A DNA stretch of 64,000 bases, taken from NCBI GenBank assembly GCA_963675565.2, contig CAXXYD010000001.1:682001-746000 (forward strand), in the 5' to 3' direction. A model generated the notes under the pieces. The model made no database searches, was not told the origin of the DNA, and saw nothing but the letters and a program-made list of their open reading frames with translations. Origin of the DNA: JARRKU01 sp963675565. Its GTDB lineage: Bacteria > Desulfobacterota > Desulfobacteria > Desulfobacterales > Desulfosarcinaceae. The position numbers and the translations under genes were made by a program. The first letter of the stretch is position 1; the number at the start of each line of letters is the position of its first letter. Positions 9,123 to 18,684 of this stretch are shown piece after piece.

Positions 9123-10397
9123 ATGCTACTTAAGATCCCTCCCATGGCCTCCAACGCAACCCACACCATTTCCGGTTATTCCCGTCAATTATCCAAATCG
9201 GTCAGCCTGGCGACGGTGGCCAATCTCTCAGGCCGCATGGCCAATGTGGCCGTCACCTTGGCCGTCATTACGATCTGCGGGGTCAATGCAAATACGGACC
9301 AGTTTTTTCTGGTGTTGGCCGTGGCCTTCTATTTTTATGGCATCGTGGCCAATGCCATTGCCCAGGCCACTACCCCTCTGCTCATCAACGGCGGCCTGCG
9401 CATCTCTCGCAAACCACTGAGCATTCTGGCGATCGCCGGCATACTGTCCGTTCTTTCAGTAGCGCTGGTCATCAATGCGGCATGGGTTCACACCCGCATG
9501 ACCTATCTGCTGGCCCTGGCCATGATGGCAGGTGCAGGACTGGCCAACGGAACGGCCACCGGGCAATGGTACGCCAGGGAACATTATGCGCTTCCCGGAT
9601 TTTCCTGGTCCCTGCGGCTGATTCCATTGCTGGTGTGGTTTGCCGCAGGAGCCGATCTTGAAACCTTGCCGCTTCTGGCCCTGGGTATCGGCGTGGCCGA
9701 CTGCCTGCGCTTTCTGCTGCTGATGTCCGGCATCAACCGGCGGCATCCAGCCTCCAAACCGGGCGCATCCCTTTTTTCAAAACCCTTCCTGGTCACTTAT
9801 GGAACCGTTATCCTGGCCGCGCTCATTAACGGACTGAACCCCATTATCGATCGATTGATCGCCAATCTCGACGGCCCGGGGGGTATTTCCATACTGGAGG
9901 CCGGAGAGCGGATCTACATGATGCTGGCCAGTCTCAGCACCATGGGTATCGGCATGGTGCTGCTGACCCGCCTCAGCCGGGACGCGGCCGACGGCACCCT
10001 GGATGACGGCTGGCCAAAAGTCCTGCGTTTCGTGGGGCTCTGGGTGCTTTGCTGGATGATCGCCGGCACTTTGCTCGGAATTGGGGGGCTCCGATGGTGG
10101 CTGGATACGGCCGCCGGTCTCACTCCCGACCAGGTGAACGCTTCCGTGTGGGTCTATGCCTGCTACCTGAGCGGCCTGCCGTTTTTTGCCCTGGCCCTGG
10201 TCTACGTCAAACGCCTGCAGGCCCTTCACCGATGGTGGGTAATGGTGGTCACTGCAACCGTAACCGTCGGACTCAACATTCCACTGAGCCTTTTGCTGAA
10301 TCAACTAATGGGCATTCCGGGAATCGCATTGGCCACAACCGCCATCCACCTGGTCAACTGCCTGATCCTGATCACAGCAGCAAAAAAGGGGACGTAA
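9123..10397 (+). CDS. Polytopic membrane flippase-like protein (MurJ/MviN or polysaccharide flippase fold)
   Basis: 424 residues with about 12-14 hydrophobic segments from end to end and no soluble domain. It starts with SVSLATVANLSGRMANVAVTLAV and ends in a segment rich in small residues (GIPGIALATTAIHLVNCLILI). This GIPGIALA motif and the general layout are those of MOP-superfamily lipid-linked oligosaccharide flippases (MviN/MurJ, Wzx). The start could instead be the ATG at 9144 (MASNATH). It is the only rightward gene in the first 30 kb and lies tail-to-tail with a glycosyltransferase, so a role in surface polysaccharide is likely but inferred. Confidence 0.6.
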   Translation: MLLKIPPMASNATHTISGYSRQLSKSVSLATVANLSGRMANVAVTLAVITICGVNANTDQFFLVLAVAFYFYGIVANAIAQATTPLLINGGLRISRKPLSILAIAGILSVLSVALVINAAWVHTRMTYLLALAMMAGAGLANGTATGQWYAREHYALPGFSWSLRLIPLLVWFAAGADLETLPLLALGIGVADCLRFLLLMSGINRRHPASKPGASLFSKPFLVTYGTVILAALINGLNPIIDRLIANLDGPGGISILEAGERIYMMLASLSTMGIGMVLLTRLSRDAADGTLDDGWPKVLRFVGLWVLCWMIAGTLLGIGGLRWWLDTAAGLTPDQVNASVWVYACYLSGLPFFALALVYVKRLQALHRWWVMVVTATVTVGLNIPLSLLLNQLMGIPGIALATTAIHLVNCLILITAAKKGT

Positions 10398-10406
10398 AAA
10401 AGGGGG

Positions 10407-10457
10407 CGTATATCAGGTTATAAGTTAATCTTTGATTAACTTATAACCTGATATACG
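10407..10457. repeat. MITE/REP-like palindrome, copy 1
   Basis: A perfect 24-bp inverted repeat (CGTATATCAGGTTATAAG...) with a 3-nt loop. It is flanked on the left by two short GGG(G)ACGTA/GGGGGCGTA units and on the right by a C-run. The same element recurs at 24857-24917 with one paired change in each arm. It lies between the converging flippase and glycosyltransferase genes and could double as a transcription terminator. Confidence 0.8.
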
Positions 10458-10479
10458 TCCCCCCTCCCCCCCCAATCGC

Positions 10480-11646
10480 CTATCGATTCTCTATCACATG
10501 GCGAAAAAGCGCCACGAAGCGATCGGTTACGGATTCGATGTCGTAATGCGCCTGTACATGCTTTGCACCGGCCGCTCCCATTTGGGCCAGCTGCTTTACA
10601 GGCATCACAGCCATCATTTCCATCGCATCAGCCAGTGCGCGCGGATCGCCTGGTGGGCAAATCAACCCCATTCGCTCATCGACAATATACTCCGGCCCCC
10701 CGGAACGGGTGACAATGACCGGCATGCCGCACGCCAGGGCCTCGACGACCACCATTGGAAAAGCTTCCCGATGCGATGGCAGAACAAGAATCGTATTGTC
10801 ACGATAGATCTTGTACATATGTTCAGCCAAAACTGTGCCAAGCAGCATTACCCGATCGCAGAGCTTGGATACCGCAATCTGCTTGCGCAGTTCAGGTCCA
10901 AGTGGGCCGCCACCGGTGATGTTTACTATAGCAGTATGTCCCCGCTTGTTGAGAATACTCGCGGCTTCGATCAGATCGGACACTCCTTTCAACGGCACCA
11001 GCCGTCCGGCATATAAAAAAGACCGCTTATTGACATCGAATCGGTCGACTCGGCCGGGGCAATAGTGTATTGCCACACCATTGGGGATGTGGCTGAATCG
11101 GTCCGCATCGAACCCCGAAGCGATCAGTTCGTTGCGTATGCGGGGCGAGATGATATTAATCGCTTCGCAGTGCCTGTTGACCAGTTCAGCGAAAAAGGAC
11201 CCAAAAAGCAGACGAATAAATCTGTCGGCATCGCCGCCACTGCTATGGCTGGCCGTACAGGCGACCATGGGCAAATCAATCAGTTGAAAGTGCTTGAGCA
11301 GCGCAACCACGATATCTGACTCGCCGAGCATGTAACACAATATCACGTCGAAATACCGACGGTTAACCAGCAGAAACCAGCCCAGAGAGAGCGCATAGCT
11401 GACGGCACGGGTCAGCCGGTTGGCACGCACCGTGGATAAAGCACATGTTTTAAAGGTATTACTGGAATCAGGGCCGGCCGGAAAAACGCCATTTGGATTG
11501 CCGAACCCGGCAACCGTCACCCGGTGTCCGCGCCGGGCAAGTGCTTCAGCGATCAATCTCGCCTGCACCTCGGCGCCGCCAATGCAAAACGGTGAAAGGT
11601 TGCCAAGGATCAGCACTTTCAGCCGTCTGGATTTTTTCTTTGTCAT
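10480..11646 (-). CDS. Glycosyltransferase family 4 (GT-B fold)
   Basis: 388 residues. N-terminal Rossmann start KVLILGNLSPFCIGGAEVQ with the GGAE donor-proximal loop. The C-terminal domain contains LYAGRLVPLKGVSDLIEA, ITGGGPLGPELRK, and the E-x7-E signature HREAFPMVVVEALACGMPVIVT that binds the nucleotide sugar. It transfers a sugar onto a glycan or lipid acceptor in the cytoplasm; the acceptor cannot be told. It sits 71 bp downstream of a GT2 gene, likely in the same surface-glycan operon. Confidence 0.88.
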   Translation of the reverse strand: MTKKKSRRLKVLILGNLSPFCIGGAEVQARLIAEALARRGHRVTVAGFGNPNGVFPAGPDSSNTFKTCALSTVRANRLTRAVSYALSLGWFLLVNRRYFDVILCYMLGESDIVVALLKHFQLIDLPMVACTASHSSGGDADRFIRLLFGSFFAELVNRHCEAINIISPRIRNELIASGFDADRFSHIPNGVAIHYCPGRVDRFDVNKRSFLYAGRLVPLKGVSDLIEAASILNKRGHTAIVNITGGGPLGPELRKQIAVSKLCDRVMLLGTVLAEHMYKIYRDNTILVLPSHREAFPMVVVEALACGMPVIVTRSGGPEYIVDERMGLICPPGDPRALADAMEMMAVMPVKQLAQMGAAGAKHVQAHYDIESVTDRFVALFRHVIENR

Positions 11647-11717
11647 GAGGCAGAGACCTCGGCCAAGGTCACACTTCTTAGACTCTGGTAATACGTTTGC
11701 AGATTTAATAATACCAA

Positions 11718-12626
11718 TTATTCATTGTCATCACCCCGCGATTCCGCAGAAATGCGGTCCCGTACCTGATGCTGCAGCAAACTGATCTGGCTTACCTGCT
11801 CAGAAATCAGGCCCATCATAAAAATAATGACAGCGGCGGTAAACATCAGTGCACTCATATTTGTAAATCTGCCGGCTGTAAAAAAAGTATGGGCATAATT
11901 AATCAAACCCAGGAGGAACATCCCTCCCGAAACAGGCAGGAATATTCGAAATGGGGAGTATAAGGTGCAGATTTTCAGAATGATCAAAAAGAACCGAATG
12001 CTGTCCTGCACAGGCCGAATGCGGCTACGCCCCCGCTGCCGGGGACGGACATTAATGGGTACATATTTTACACTCAGCCCGCTGCGCAGCAAAACCAATG
12101 TGGATGTGGTGGGCCAGGAATACCCATTAGGCAGCAATGGTAGCAAATCTCGTGCTGTTTCGGCGCGAATGGCACGAAATCCAGAAGTCAGGTCTTCCAC
12201 TCCAAAGCCGGTGACATAAGAAGCCAGACGATTGAAAATACGATTTATAAAATGCCGGAACCACGAGGCGTGCTGTTTTCTGATGCGCGCACCCACCACC
12301 ATGTCATATCGATCCATACAGCTTAACAGCTTGGGGATATCTGCAGGATCATGCTGACCGTCGCCGTCCAAAAAAACGAGGATGGAACCTTTAGCCTTCC
12401 GTATGCCGGTTTTGATGGCAGCGCCATTGCCGATATTATAAGGATGGCTGATGATCCGGACACTTAACCTATTGTTTGACACTGCAAGCTGGTCTGCCGA
12501 ACCATCATCGATTAGTAAAATTTCATCTATTTCACCAAATGCATCTATTTGAGCCAGCAGTTCACTGATACTCTGTGATTCGTTGTAAACGGGTATAATC
12601 AAAGAAATAATTTGGCTTTCCATCAT
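11718..12626 (-). CDS. Glycosyltransferase family 2, dolichyl-phosphate-mannose-synthase-like, membrane-anchored
   Basis: 302 residues. The GT2 domain occupies about residues 5-215: IIPVYNES at the start, the LLIDDGSAD loop and the metal-binding DGDGQHDP (DxD) at about residue 91. Two C-terminal hydrophobic segments (about 228-252 and 262-285) anchor it in the membrane as in DPM1-like or ArnC-like polyprenyl-phosphate glycosyltransferases. The first two codons are both ATG. It probably charges undecaprenyl phosphate with a sugar for cell-surface or pilin glycosylation; the pilin genes lie just upstream. Confidence 0.85.
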   Translation of the reverse strand: MMESQIISLIIPVYNESQSISELLAQIDAFGEIDEILLIDDGSADQLAVSNNRLSVRIISHPYNIGNGAAIKTGIRKAKGSILVFLDGDGQHDPADIPKLLSCMDRYDMVVGARIRKQHASWFRHFINRIFNRLASYVTGFGVEDLTSGFRAIRAETARDLLPLLPNGYSWPTTSTLVLLRSGLSVKYVPINVRPRQRGRSRIRPVQDSIRFFLIILKICTLYSPFRIFLPVSGGMFLLGLINYAHTFFTAGRFTNMSALMFTAAVIIFMMGLISEQVSQISLLQHQVRDRISAESRGDDNE

Positions 12627-12665
12627 GGAAAAATCATATTGGACTGAGAAGAATGAAAACGCATT

Positions 12666-13508
12666 TTATCTAAGGTGTCCATAGTCGACCTTTCCGGTAA
12701 CAGGATCATACACATATTCTTCAGAGACTGGATTGGCCGGTAAGGCTGAAAGTATTCCTGTATTTACTAACCTCTTCAGTGTTTCCGGCAATACACCATA
12801 TTTAATTCGGTATGCCTGAATCGCCTGCTCTAATATATAAACACCGGTATGGGCTTCTATGCGTTTTAAAAGAACGGATTTGAATTCTTCATTTTCAGTT
12901 TGCTCATACATGGCCTTAAGCATGGTAATACTGGCCATTGTATCACCATATCCCTGTTTGAATCGTGCTGCCATGATAGCAAATACTGGCGGTGCATCAG
13001 GCATGCTAGCCGCATCGAAAAGATATTCGGCAGCGCGATTCTTGTCATTTAAAAAATTAGCATAATCGAATGCAAGATACCATTTGGGGTTCCAATCCCA
13101 TGTGCGGTGTTTTTCAGACATTTCGAGCAACGCCATTGCCTTTTCGGCCATCCCATCTTTCCAAACCAAGTTTCCTTGAGTGTAGTAAGCAGTGGTAAAA
13201 AATAGGGGATCAAGCGCCATGGATTGCTTGTATAAAATGTAGATGGAATACCAGTCCTCAGCCGTGATCTTTTCCGGTTCGCCACCATCAATTATTGCCG
13301 CTTTGAGAAGCAGGTAATCCGCCAAAAGTTCCCTAAATTCTCCGCTGATTACCTTTAAAAAATTAGGACCAACTTCCAAGGCTTGCCTACTAATCAACAA
13401 AGGGGGCAGTTGTCGTCGATAGTCCTTTAAATAATGCAAGGACACAATAAGCCCCCATAGAGCAAGCACGATAAAGAGAAAGGAATAAAATGTCTTATTC
13501 AGCTTCAC
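12666..13508 (-). CDS. PilG-like accessory protein of the pilus ABC exporter
   Basis: 280 residues: one N-terminal membrane span (about 8-26), then a helical, TPR-like periplasmic body (TAYYTQGNLVWKDGMAEKAMALLEM; DYANFLNDKNRAAEYLF). A C-terminal PETLKRLVNTGILSALPANP segment follows the style of pseudopilin-associated proteins. The start is GTG at 13508, overlapping the permease stop (GTGA). In Myxococcus the pilGHI genes encode an ATPase, a permease and a membrane-anchored accessory protein next to pilA and pilR; order and topology match here. The assignment rests on synteny and topology. Confidence 0.55.
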   Translation of the reverse strand: MKLNKTFYSFLFIVLALWGLIVSLHYLKDYRRQLPPLLISRQALEVGPNFLKVISGEFRELLADYLLLKAAIIDGGEPEKITAEDWYSIYILYKQSMALDPLFFTTAYYTQGNLVWKDGMAEKAMALLEMSEKHRTWDWNPKWYLAFDYANFLNDKNRAAEYLFDAASMPDAPPVFAIMAARFKQGYGDTMASITMLKAMYEQTENEEFKSVLLKRIEAHTGVYILEQAIQAYRIKYGVLPETLKRLVNTGILSALPANPVSEEYVYDPVTGKVDYGHLR

Positions 13509-14323
13509 CTGATCTCCTTGCGATTGAAAACGATCATCGCAATTGATAGAGTGACGATCATATAGAAACCGCCATAGAGAACGGTCCAGGCGGCCTGAGC
13601 ATAAGGAAATTCCAAGCCATATGCCACATAAATTTTCAAGTCGAAGGCGCTCAAATTGGGAAAAACCCAGGTAAAAAACTTAAGCGCACCAAGGTAAATG
13701 GGGCTTAATTGGACATCGGACCCTATGCTGGCAACCTTAACGATGGTTTCAAGGCTATTGCCGATAAAATAGGTCATCATGGTCAACAGCATGGAAAGGT
13801 ATTCATTGGTGGTCAGTACGGTAAATAAAAATGCGACCGATAGCAAGAGAATAAGACTAATGTATTTGAGAAGATAGACCAGCGCCAGATGGCCAAAAGA
13901 AAAATTGCGGGGAACATCCAAAGAATCGGTGTAGGTTATGCCTACATAGCTAGTTGCGAGTGCAACCCCAGCGACCAGCAAGGTGGCAACAAACACCATA
14001 AAGGATAGTCCGCTGAATTTGCCGACAACATAAGCGGACCTTGATATTGGCCGGGAAAGAATCAAACAGACCGAACGCTGATGGACATCTCGGGTCAGCA
14101 TGGAAATGGACAGAAAAAGCACGATCACCAAACCTGCCAGGCTAATGGAGGCAGCACCAAGATCGACCATAACTTTACTGCGTTCAAAGGAAAACATGGG
14201 CATAACGGCCAGATAAACCAGACAAAGCAAACCGGCGATTCCTAAAATACCTTGAAGCGCACGGTTTCGAATCCCTTCCTTGAACGTTATCGAAGCAATG
14301 TACCAAACCTTATCCATCTGCAT
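13505..14323 (-). CDS. ABC-2 type transporter permease (PilI-like)
   Basis: 272 residues with six hydrophobic segments, the usual number for ABC-2 permeases. The segment SMLTRDVHQRSVCLILSRPI between the second and third spans, including the LSRP turn, is typical of the ABC2_membrane family in NosY/Gld-type exporters. It overlaps the ATPase gene by 14 nt and the downstream pilG-like gene by 4 nt, a tightly coupled three-gene exporter. It is probably required for type IV pilus assembly by analogy with Myxococcus PilI; substrate unknown. Confidence 0.75.
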   Translation of the reverse strand: MQMDKVWYIASITFKEGIRNRALQGILGIAGLLCLVYLAVMPMFSFERSKVMVDLGAASISLAGLVIVLFLSISMLTRDVHQRSVCLILSRPISRSAYVVGKFSGLSFMVFVATLLVAGVALATSYVGITYTDSLDVPRNFSFGHLALVYLLKYISLILLLSVAFLFTVLTTNEYLSMLLTMMTYFIGNSLETIVKVASIGSDVQLSPIYLGALKFFTWVFPNLSAFDLKIYVAYGLEFPYAQAAWTVLYGGFYMIVTLSIAMIVFNRKEIR

Positions 14324-15062
14324 CTAATTCCTTTGATGTTGTTTTGATCCATCTCACAAAAGCACCATCGATGTCTTCCTTCTTTTCCCGAAATTCATCG
14401 GCCGGGCCATTGTAAAGAATCCGCCCCCGGTGGATCAACCCCACACGATCACAGAGTGTTTCCACATCATTGAGGATGTGGCTGCTAAAAAAAATGGTTT
14501 TTCCTTTTTGCTTCAGATCAAGAATGATCCGTTTCAATAAATCGCGGCCAATTGGATCCAGACCGCTCATAGGTTCATCCAGAATTAAGGTATCCGGGTT
14601 GTGAATCATTGCCAATGCAAGGCCCAGGCGCTGTTTCATTCCTTTTGAATAGGTGCTGATGGGCCGTTTTTTTGCGTCTGAAATTTCTAGTTTATCCAGA
14701 ATGAGGTCAATATTGCCAGCAATCATTTTTTCCTTCATCCCGGAAGCAAGACAACCGAAACGAAGCAATTCAGTGGCTTTAAGATTTTCGTAAAAACGAG
14801 GACCTTCGGGCAAATACCCTATATGCCGCCTTGCATCCGGATCGTGTGGAGGCATGTCGTGAATTATTATCGATCCACCATTTGCCCTGGTGAACCCCAT
14901 GAGCAGATTGATTGTGGTACTTTTACCGGCACCGTTAGGTCCGATAAATCCGAAGACCTCTCCCTCTTGGATTTCTAAGGAGATTCCGTGCAGTATTTCC
15001 CGTTTAACCAAACCATCAGGGTAAATTTTCTTGACATTGTTTAGTTTGATTGGAGTTTTCAT
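14310..15062 (-). CDS. ABC transporter ATP-binding protein (PilH-like)
   Basis: 250 residues with all nucleotide-binding motifs: Walker A GPNGAGKSTT (about residue 40), signature YSKGMKQRLGLALAM (about 139), Walker B LILDEPMSGLDP (about 161) and the switch histidine in FFSSHILNDVE. The short substrate-independent form pairs with ABC-2 permeases. It overlaps the permease gene. It lies downstream of two pilin genes, as the pilH gene does in Myxococcus. Confidence 0.88.
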   Translation of the reverse strand: MKTPIKLNNVKKIYPDGLVKREILHGISLEIQEGEVFGFIGPNGAGKSTTINLLMGFTRANGGSIIIHDMPPHDPDARRHIGYLPEGPRFYENLKATELLRFGCLASGMKEKMIAGNIDLILDKLEISDAKKRPISTYSKGMKQRLGLALAMIHNPDTLILDEPMSGLDPIGRDLLKRIILDLKQKGKTIFFSSHILNDVETLCDRVGLIHRGRILYNGPADEFREKKEDIDGAFVRWIKTTSKELDADG

Positions 15063-15216
15063 GGGACTCTATTTACAAAAATTAGACTGTCAAATCAATG
15101 TGAATTTTGCTGGACCGTCACATAAACATTTCTATTGTCTGAAAATAATTGCAGAGACGTATAGATTTTTCTGCAGTATATTGGGGAGATACAGAGGCGT
15201 TGAATACAATTATTTC

Positions 15217-15819
15217 TTAATGCCAGCCTGCATTTTCATAGGCGGCAGTCGCGTCAGCCGGCAAGGCCTCACTTTCAACATCTGCAGCGACATAAATGAT
15301 ATAGGCTTCACTTTGAATGTAGTGGATTTTTTGATGGGTCTCAAAATCCAGGCCAAAAATACGATTGGTGTATAGCGAGTGCGCAATGGCGATATAAGTT
15401 TGGCCGGCAATTGCATTGGTATCGACCCGGCAGATAACCCCTTGAGGTATATCGATTGGAAAACCACTGAATTCCCCCCCGGCTGCCCCTGCACTGAGTT
15501 GGGCTCCAGGTAAAAAATTTGCCGGAGTGATAGGGCCTGCAGTCGCATCCCAGGCCAGACCAACACCAGCAACCTGAGCGGAGGGCAGAATCCCTATAGC
15601 GGAGCTTCCAAAACCTGTTACATCGTAGATCAAAGCGGCCTCACCGGAGCGAACGATACCTAACACAGTTGAAGCTTTCAAGCGGAGGGAGCGTGTTCGA
15701 TAGGCTGCGAACTGGGGAATGGCGATTGCGGCAAGGATACCGATAACGGCAATGACAATCATCAGTTCGATGAGCGTAAAACCTTGTTGCCTGGGCTTCA
15801 AATGATTTTTATACAACAT
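15217..15819 (-). CDS. pilA: Type IVa major pilin-like protein, copy 1
   Basis: 200 residues from the ATG at 15819 (an upstream in-frame ATG at 15837 is less likely). A short basic leader ends QQG|FTLIELMIVIAVIGILAAIAIPQF: prepilin peptidase cuts after the Gly and the Phe is N-methylated. The key Glu at mature position 5 is present. The globular domain of about 165 residues ends with a pair of tyrosine/alanine-rich strands and lacks the usual C-terminal disulfide pair. It is clearly paralogous to the next pilin upstream (same YRTRSLR, GFGSS and FPIDIPQGV blocks). Confidence 0.9.
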   Translation of the reverse strand: MLYKNHLKPRQQGFTLIELMIVIAVIGILAAIAIPQFAAYRTRSLRLKASTVLGIVRSGEAALIYDVTGFGSSAIGILPSAQVAGVGLAWDATAGPITPANFLPGAQLSAGAAGGEFSGFPIDIPQGVICRVDTNAIAGQTYIAIAHSLYTNRIFGLDFETHQKIHYIQSEAYIIYVAADVESEALPADATAAYENAGWH

Positions 15820-15941
15820 TGAAGTCTCTTTCTGCAATTTGCCATTGATCTGTTGGTGCTCTTTATCCCGATTTCCCAGAGTTCATGCCTTATCTGTGCT
15901 GGCTTACTCAGTACCTTTATTCAACTGACATCTTTCGAAGC

Positions 15942-15973
15942 AGAGATGCCGCCCATGAATGGGCGGCATCTCT
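15942..15973. terminator. Strong hairpin between the two pilin genes
   Basis: A 14-bp perfect stem (AGAGATGCCGCCCA) with a 4-nt loop, followed on the plus strand by TGTTTTTG. In the direction of the pilin genes (leftward) there is no U-tract after the stem. It more likely attenuates or stabilises the upstream pilin mRNA than acting as a full terminator. Confidence 0.6.
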
Positions 15974-15998
15974 TGTTTTTGTTCCTCATTTTTGATGA

Positions 15999-16628
15999 CT
16001 ATTTAGAAGCAACATTCCAGCCAGCAGCATCATAAACGGCGGTCCCGTCAGCGGCTAACATAGCTTGCGGCAATGCTCCGGCTGCAGCAGTTATCCATGC
16101 CTCATTCTCAAGGTAGTGGATGTTCTGCTGAGTTTCAAAATCCAGACCAAATTCACGGTTGGTACCATATGCGAAGGCCTGGGCGACGTAAGTAACACCC
16201 GGAATGGCATCCGTATCGACCTGGGCGACAACGCCTTGTGGAATATCGATGGGGAAAGCGCTGAACTCGCCAGCAGCAGGACCCGCACAGATCTGTCCAC
16301 CATGAGCACCAGCACCGCCGGAAACGGCCGCGGGGATAGGACCAGCGGCACCATCCCAAAGTACGCCTCCTGCAGCGGCCTGCGGCTGGGGCAGGTTGTG
16401 GTTATCAAGAGAGCTGCCGAATCCGCTGACATCATACATCAGGGCACCCTGGCCGCTTCTGAGAATGCCCAGCAGTGTTCCCGACTTCATTCTCAATGAA
16501 CGTGTCCGATACGCATTGAACTGCGGAATGGCGATGGCCGCCAGGATGCCGATGATAGCGATGACGATCATCAACTCAATGAGTGTAAAACCTTTTTGAT
16601 CTGTCTTGAACTTAAGTTTCTGCAACAT
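15999..16628 (-). CDS. pilA: Type IVa major pilin-like protein, copy 2 (promoter-proximal)
   Basis: 209 residues. Leader MLQKLKFKTDQKG, cleavage before FTLIELMIVIAIIGILAAIA, Glu at mature position 5. The globular region shares blocks with copy 1 (YRTRSLRMKS, GFGSS, FPIDIPQGVVAQVDTDAIPG, FGLDFETQQNIHYLENEAW) but has a glycine/alanine-rich insert (AAAGGVLWDGAAGPIPAAVSG). AGGAGG lies 8 nt before the ATG. It is behind a near-consensus sigma54 promoter and close to pilR, so it is probably the main pilin. Confidence 0.93.
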   Translation of the reverse strand: MLQKLKFKTDQKGFTLIELMIVIAIIGILAAIAIPQFNAYRTRSLRMKSGTLLGILRSGQGALMYDVSGFGSSLDNHNLPQPQAAAGGVLWDGAAGPIPAAVSGGAGAHGGQICAGPAAGEFSAFPIDIPQGVVAQVDTDAIPGVTYVAQAFAYGTNREFGLDFETQQNIHYLENEAWITAAAGALPQAMLAADGTAVYDAAGWNVASK

Positions 16629-16757
16629 GGTTGATTCCTCCTTTGGTAAGTGAAAAAAATGTATGGTAAGTTGGGGTTAAAAATGGTCGTTCCGTTTGAA
16701 GATGCCCTCCCTGGGACCCGCTTCCGCCGTGAACGATTGTTCGTTGCCTAAAAGCAA

Positions 16758-16773
16758 AGCAACACTTATGCCA
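16758..16773 (-). promoter_or_regulatory. Sigma54 (-24/-12) promoter of pilA
   Basis: The minus strand reads TGGCATAAGTGTTGCT, matching TGGCAC-N5-TTGCT with exact GG-to-GC spacing. It lies about 130 nt upstream of the pilin start. PilR, a sigma54 activator, is encoded 0.6 kb away. The rest of 16629-17261 (633 bp) shows no gene; PilR sites are expected upstream of the promoter but were not resolved. Confidence 0.75.
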
Positions 16774-17261
16774 TTCGATAAATTTAACTGCTGATTATTA
16801 TATCCTCCTGTTTTAAAACCACATTTTTTGAATTTAACCTGGGGCGCAATTCTCTGACCCTTTAAATATTCCCAAGCCCGGCACTATTTTTGTCACCCCT
16901 GCCAATTATTGTCATCCGTCAGGCGTGCAATCGGCCGAATCCGGCACCGATACATTAAGTATCGACAGATGGAAGGGAAAGTTGAGGGTTTCCGATGCAG
17001 GTTTCGAAAAATGCCCTGCCTATAATAATGGTCCAGATCCGCGTAGTCCGACTGCAGGAACGGCTGAGGTACCGCTCCGGAAATTGATGCCATTGAGTAT
17101 CGAATTGTGATTTGCGCAGCGTGCGGGCCTGATCTTATAAATAGGCAGAATTCCGCAACGCGTCACTCGTAACTTTTAACGCATAACTGATTTTCCAGCC
17201 CGAAAGGTCCGGTTTTAAGAACTATGCAGTGAAGCAATATTCGGGCGCAAAAAAGAATCGA

Positions 17262-18656
17262 TCAGGATTCGATGTCCAGCTTGTCCACGCGATAGCGGAA
17301 AGATCGGAAGGTGATACCCAACAGCTCGGCGGCCTTGTTTTTGTTGCCGCTGGTGCACTCCAGGGCCTTGGTCAGATAGGAGCGCTCGATTTCCGCCAGA
17401 ATATCGTCCAGGGAAACGCCGTTGGGCACTTCGTCCAGATCGAAGCGCTTGTTCTGGATCCCTTCGATCCAGCGGCGCTTGTGGATGGACATGGCCAGGC
17501 TGTCGGGCAGCAGGATATTGGTGCTCGAAAGGGCCACGGAACGCTCGATAAGATTTTCCAGTTCGCGCACATTGCCGGGGAAATTGTATTTTTTTAACAG
17601 GTCGATGGCATAGGACGACACTTTCGAGACCTCCTTGCCCATCTCCTTGGCGTACTTCTCTATAAAATGGTGGGCCAGCAGCTTCAGATCGCCTTTGCGT
17701 TCGCGCAGGGGCGGCACCTTGATTTCAATGACGTTGAGCCGGTAAAAGAGGTCCTCGCGAAATTCGCCGGCGATCACCGCATCTTCAAGCTGTTTGTTGG
17801 TGGCCGATATGATGCGGATATCCACGGCAATGTCCTGGGTCCCGCCCACGGCGCGAAAGACGCGCTCCTGCACCGCCCGGAGCAGCTTCACCTGCATGGC
17901 AATGCTCAATTCGCCCACCTCATCCAGAAAGACCGTTCCGCCGTGGGCGGATTCCAGAAGCCCCTTTTTGTCCTGGGTGGCACCGGTAAAAGCCCCTTTT
18001 TTGTGGCCGAAAAATTCGCTCTCCACCAGGTTTTCCGGTATGCCGCCGCAGTTGACGGGTACAAAAGGCTGGTCGGCCCGTTCGCTCTCGTTGTGAATGG
18101 CTTTGGCAATGAGCTCCTTGCCGGTGCCGCTTTCTCCGGTGACCAGGATATTGGTTTTGGTCCTGGCCACCTGGCGCACCATCTGGTAAATGTGCTGCAT
18201 GCGTGCACTGTTGCCCACGATTTTGCCGAAGTGCACGGTCTCCTTCAACTCGCTTTCCAGGGCCCGACGCTCGGTTTCCAGGGTCTTGCGCACCAGGGCA
18301 TTGGCGATGGTCTGCTTGAGTTCCTCATTGTCGAAGGGCTTGGGGACGTAATCGTAGGCACCGTCATTCATGGCTTCCACGGCGGTTTCCGTTGTGGCGT
18401 ATGCCGAGATCATAATGACCACAGTTTGGGGGGTGCTCTGCTTGGCGGCCCGCAGCACCTCCAGGCCAGTGATGTCCCCCAGGCGGATATCGCACAGGAT
18501 CAAATCATAGACATTGGACTCCACCAGCTTGACGGCCGTGCGTCCATTCTCCGCCAAAGTGATGGCATATCCTTCCTTGGACAGCATATATTCCAGCAAC
18601 TCCCGCATGCTGGGTTCATCGTCTACAATAAGCAGCTTCGCCGGGGATGTTTCCAT
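17262..18656 (-). CDS. pilR: Sigma54-dependent response regulator PilR
   Basis: 464 residues from the ATG at 18656; an upstream in-frame extension is rejected because it overlaps the end of pyrC. Receiver domain 1-120 with acidic pocket VDDE, phospho-acceptor in LILCDIR and Lys in VPKPF. The AAA+ domain carries Walker A GESGTGKE, the sigma54-contacting GAFTGA loop and Walker B GTVFLDEVGEL. The C-terminal Fis-type helix-turn-helix is GNKNKAAELLGITFRSFRYR. PilR activates pilA transcription in response to the kinase PilS. No pilS is present beside it: the upstream neighbour is pyrC, 28 nt away. Confidence 0.9.
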   Translation of the reverse strand: METSPAKLLIVDDEPSMRELLEYMLSKEGYAITLAENGRTAVKLVESNVYDLILCDIRLGDITGLEVLRAAKQSTPQTVVIMISAYATTETAVEAMNDGAYDYVPKPFDNEELKQTIANALVRKTLETERRALESELKETVHFGKIVGNSARMQHIYQMVRQVARTKTNILVTGESGTGKELIAKAIHNESERADQPFVPVNCGGIPENLVESEFFGHKKGAFTGATQDKKGLLESAHGGTVFLDEVGELSIAMQVKLLRAVQERVFRAVGGTQDIAVDIRIISATNKQLEDAVIAGEFREDLFYRLNVIEIKVPPLRERKGDLKLLAHHFIEKYAKEMGKEVSKVSSYAIDLLKKYNFPGNVRELENLIERSVALSSTNILLPDSLAMSIHKRRWIEGIQNKRFDLDEVPNGVSLDDILAEIERSYLTKALECTSGNKNKAAELLGITFRSFRYRVDKLDIES

Positions 18657-18684
18657 GGTCTCTTCATTCCTGGTCCGTCTATTG

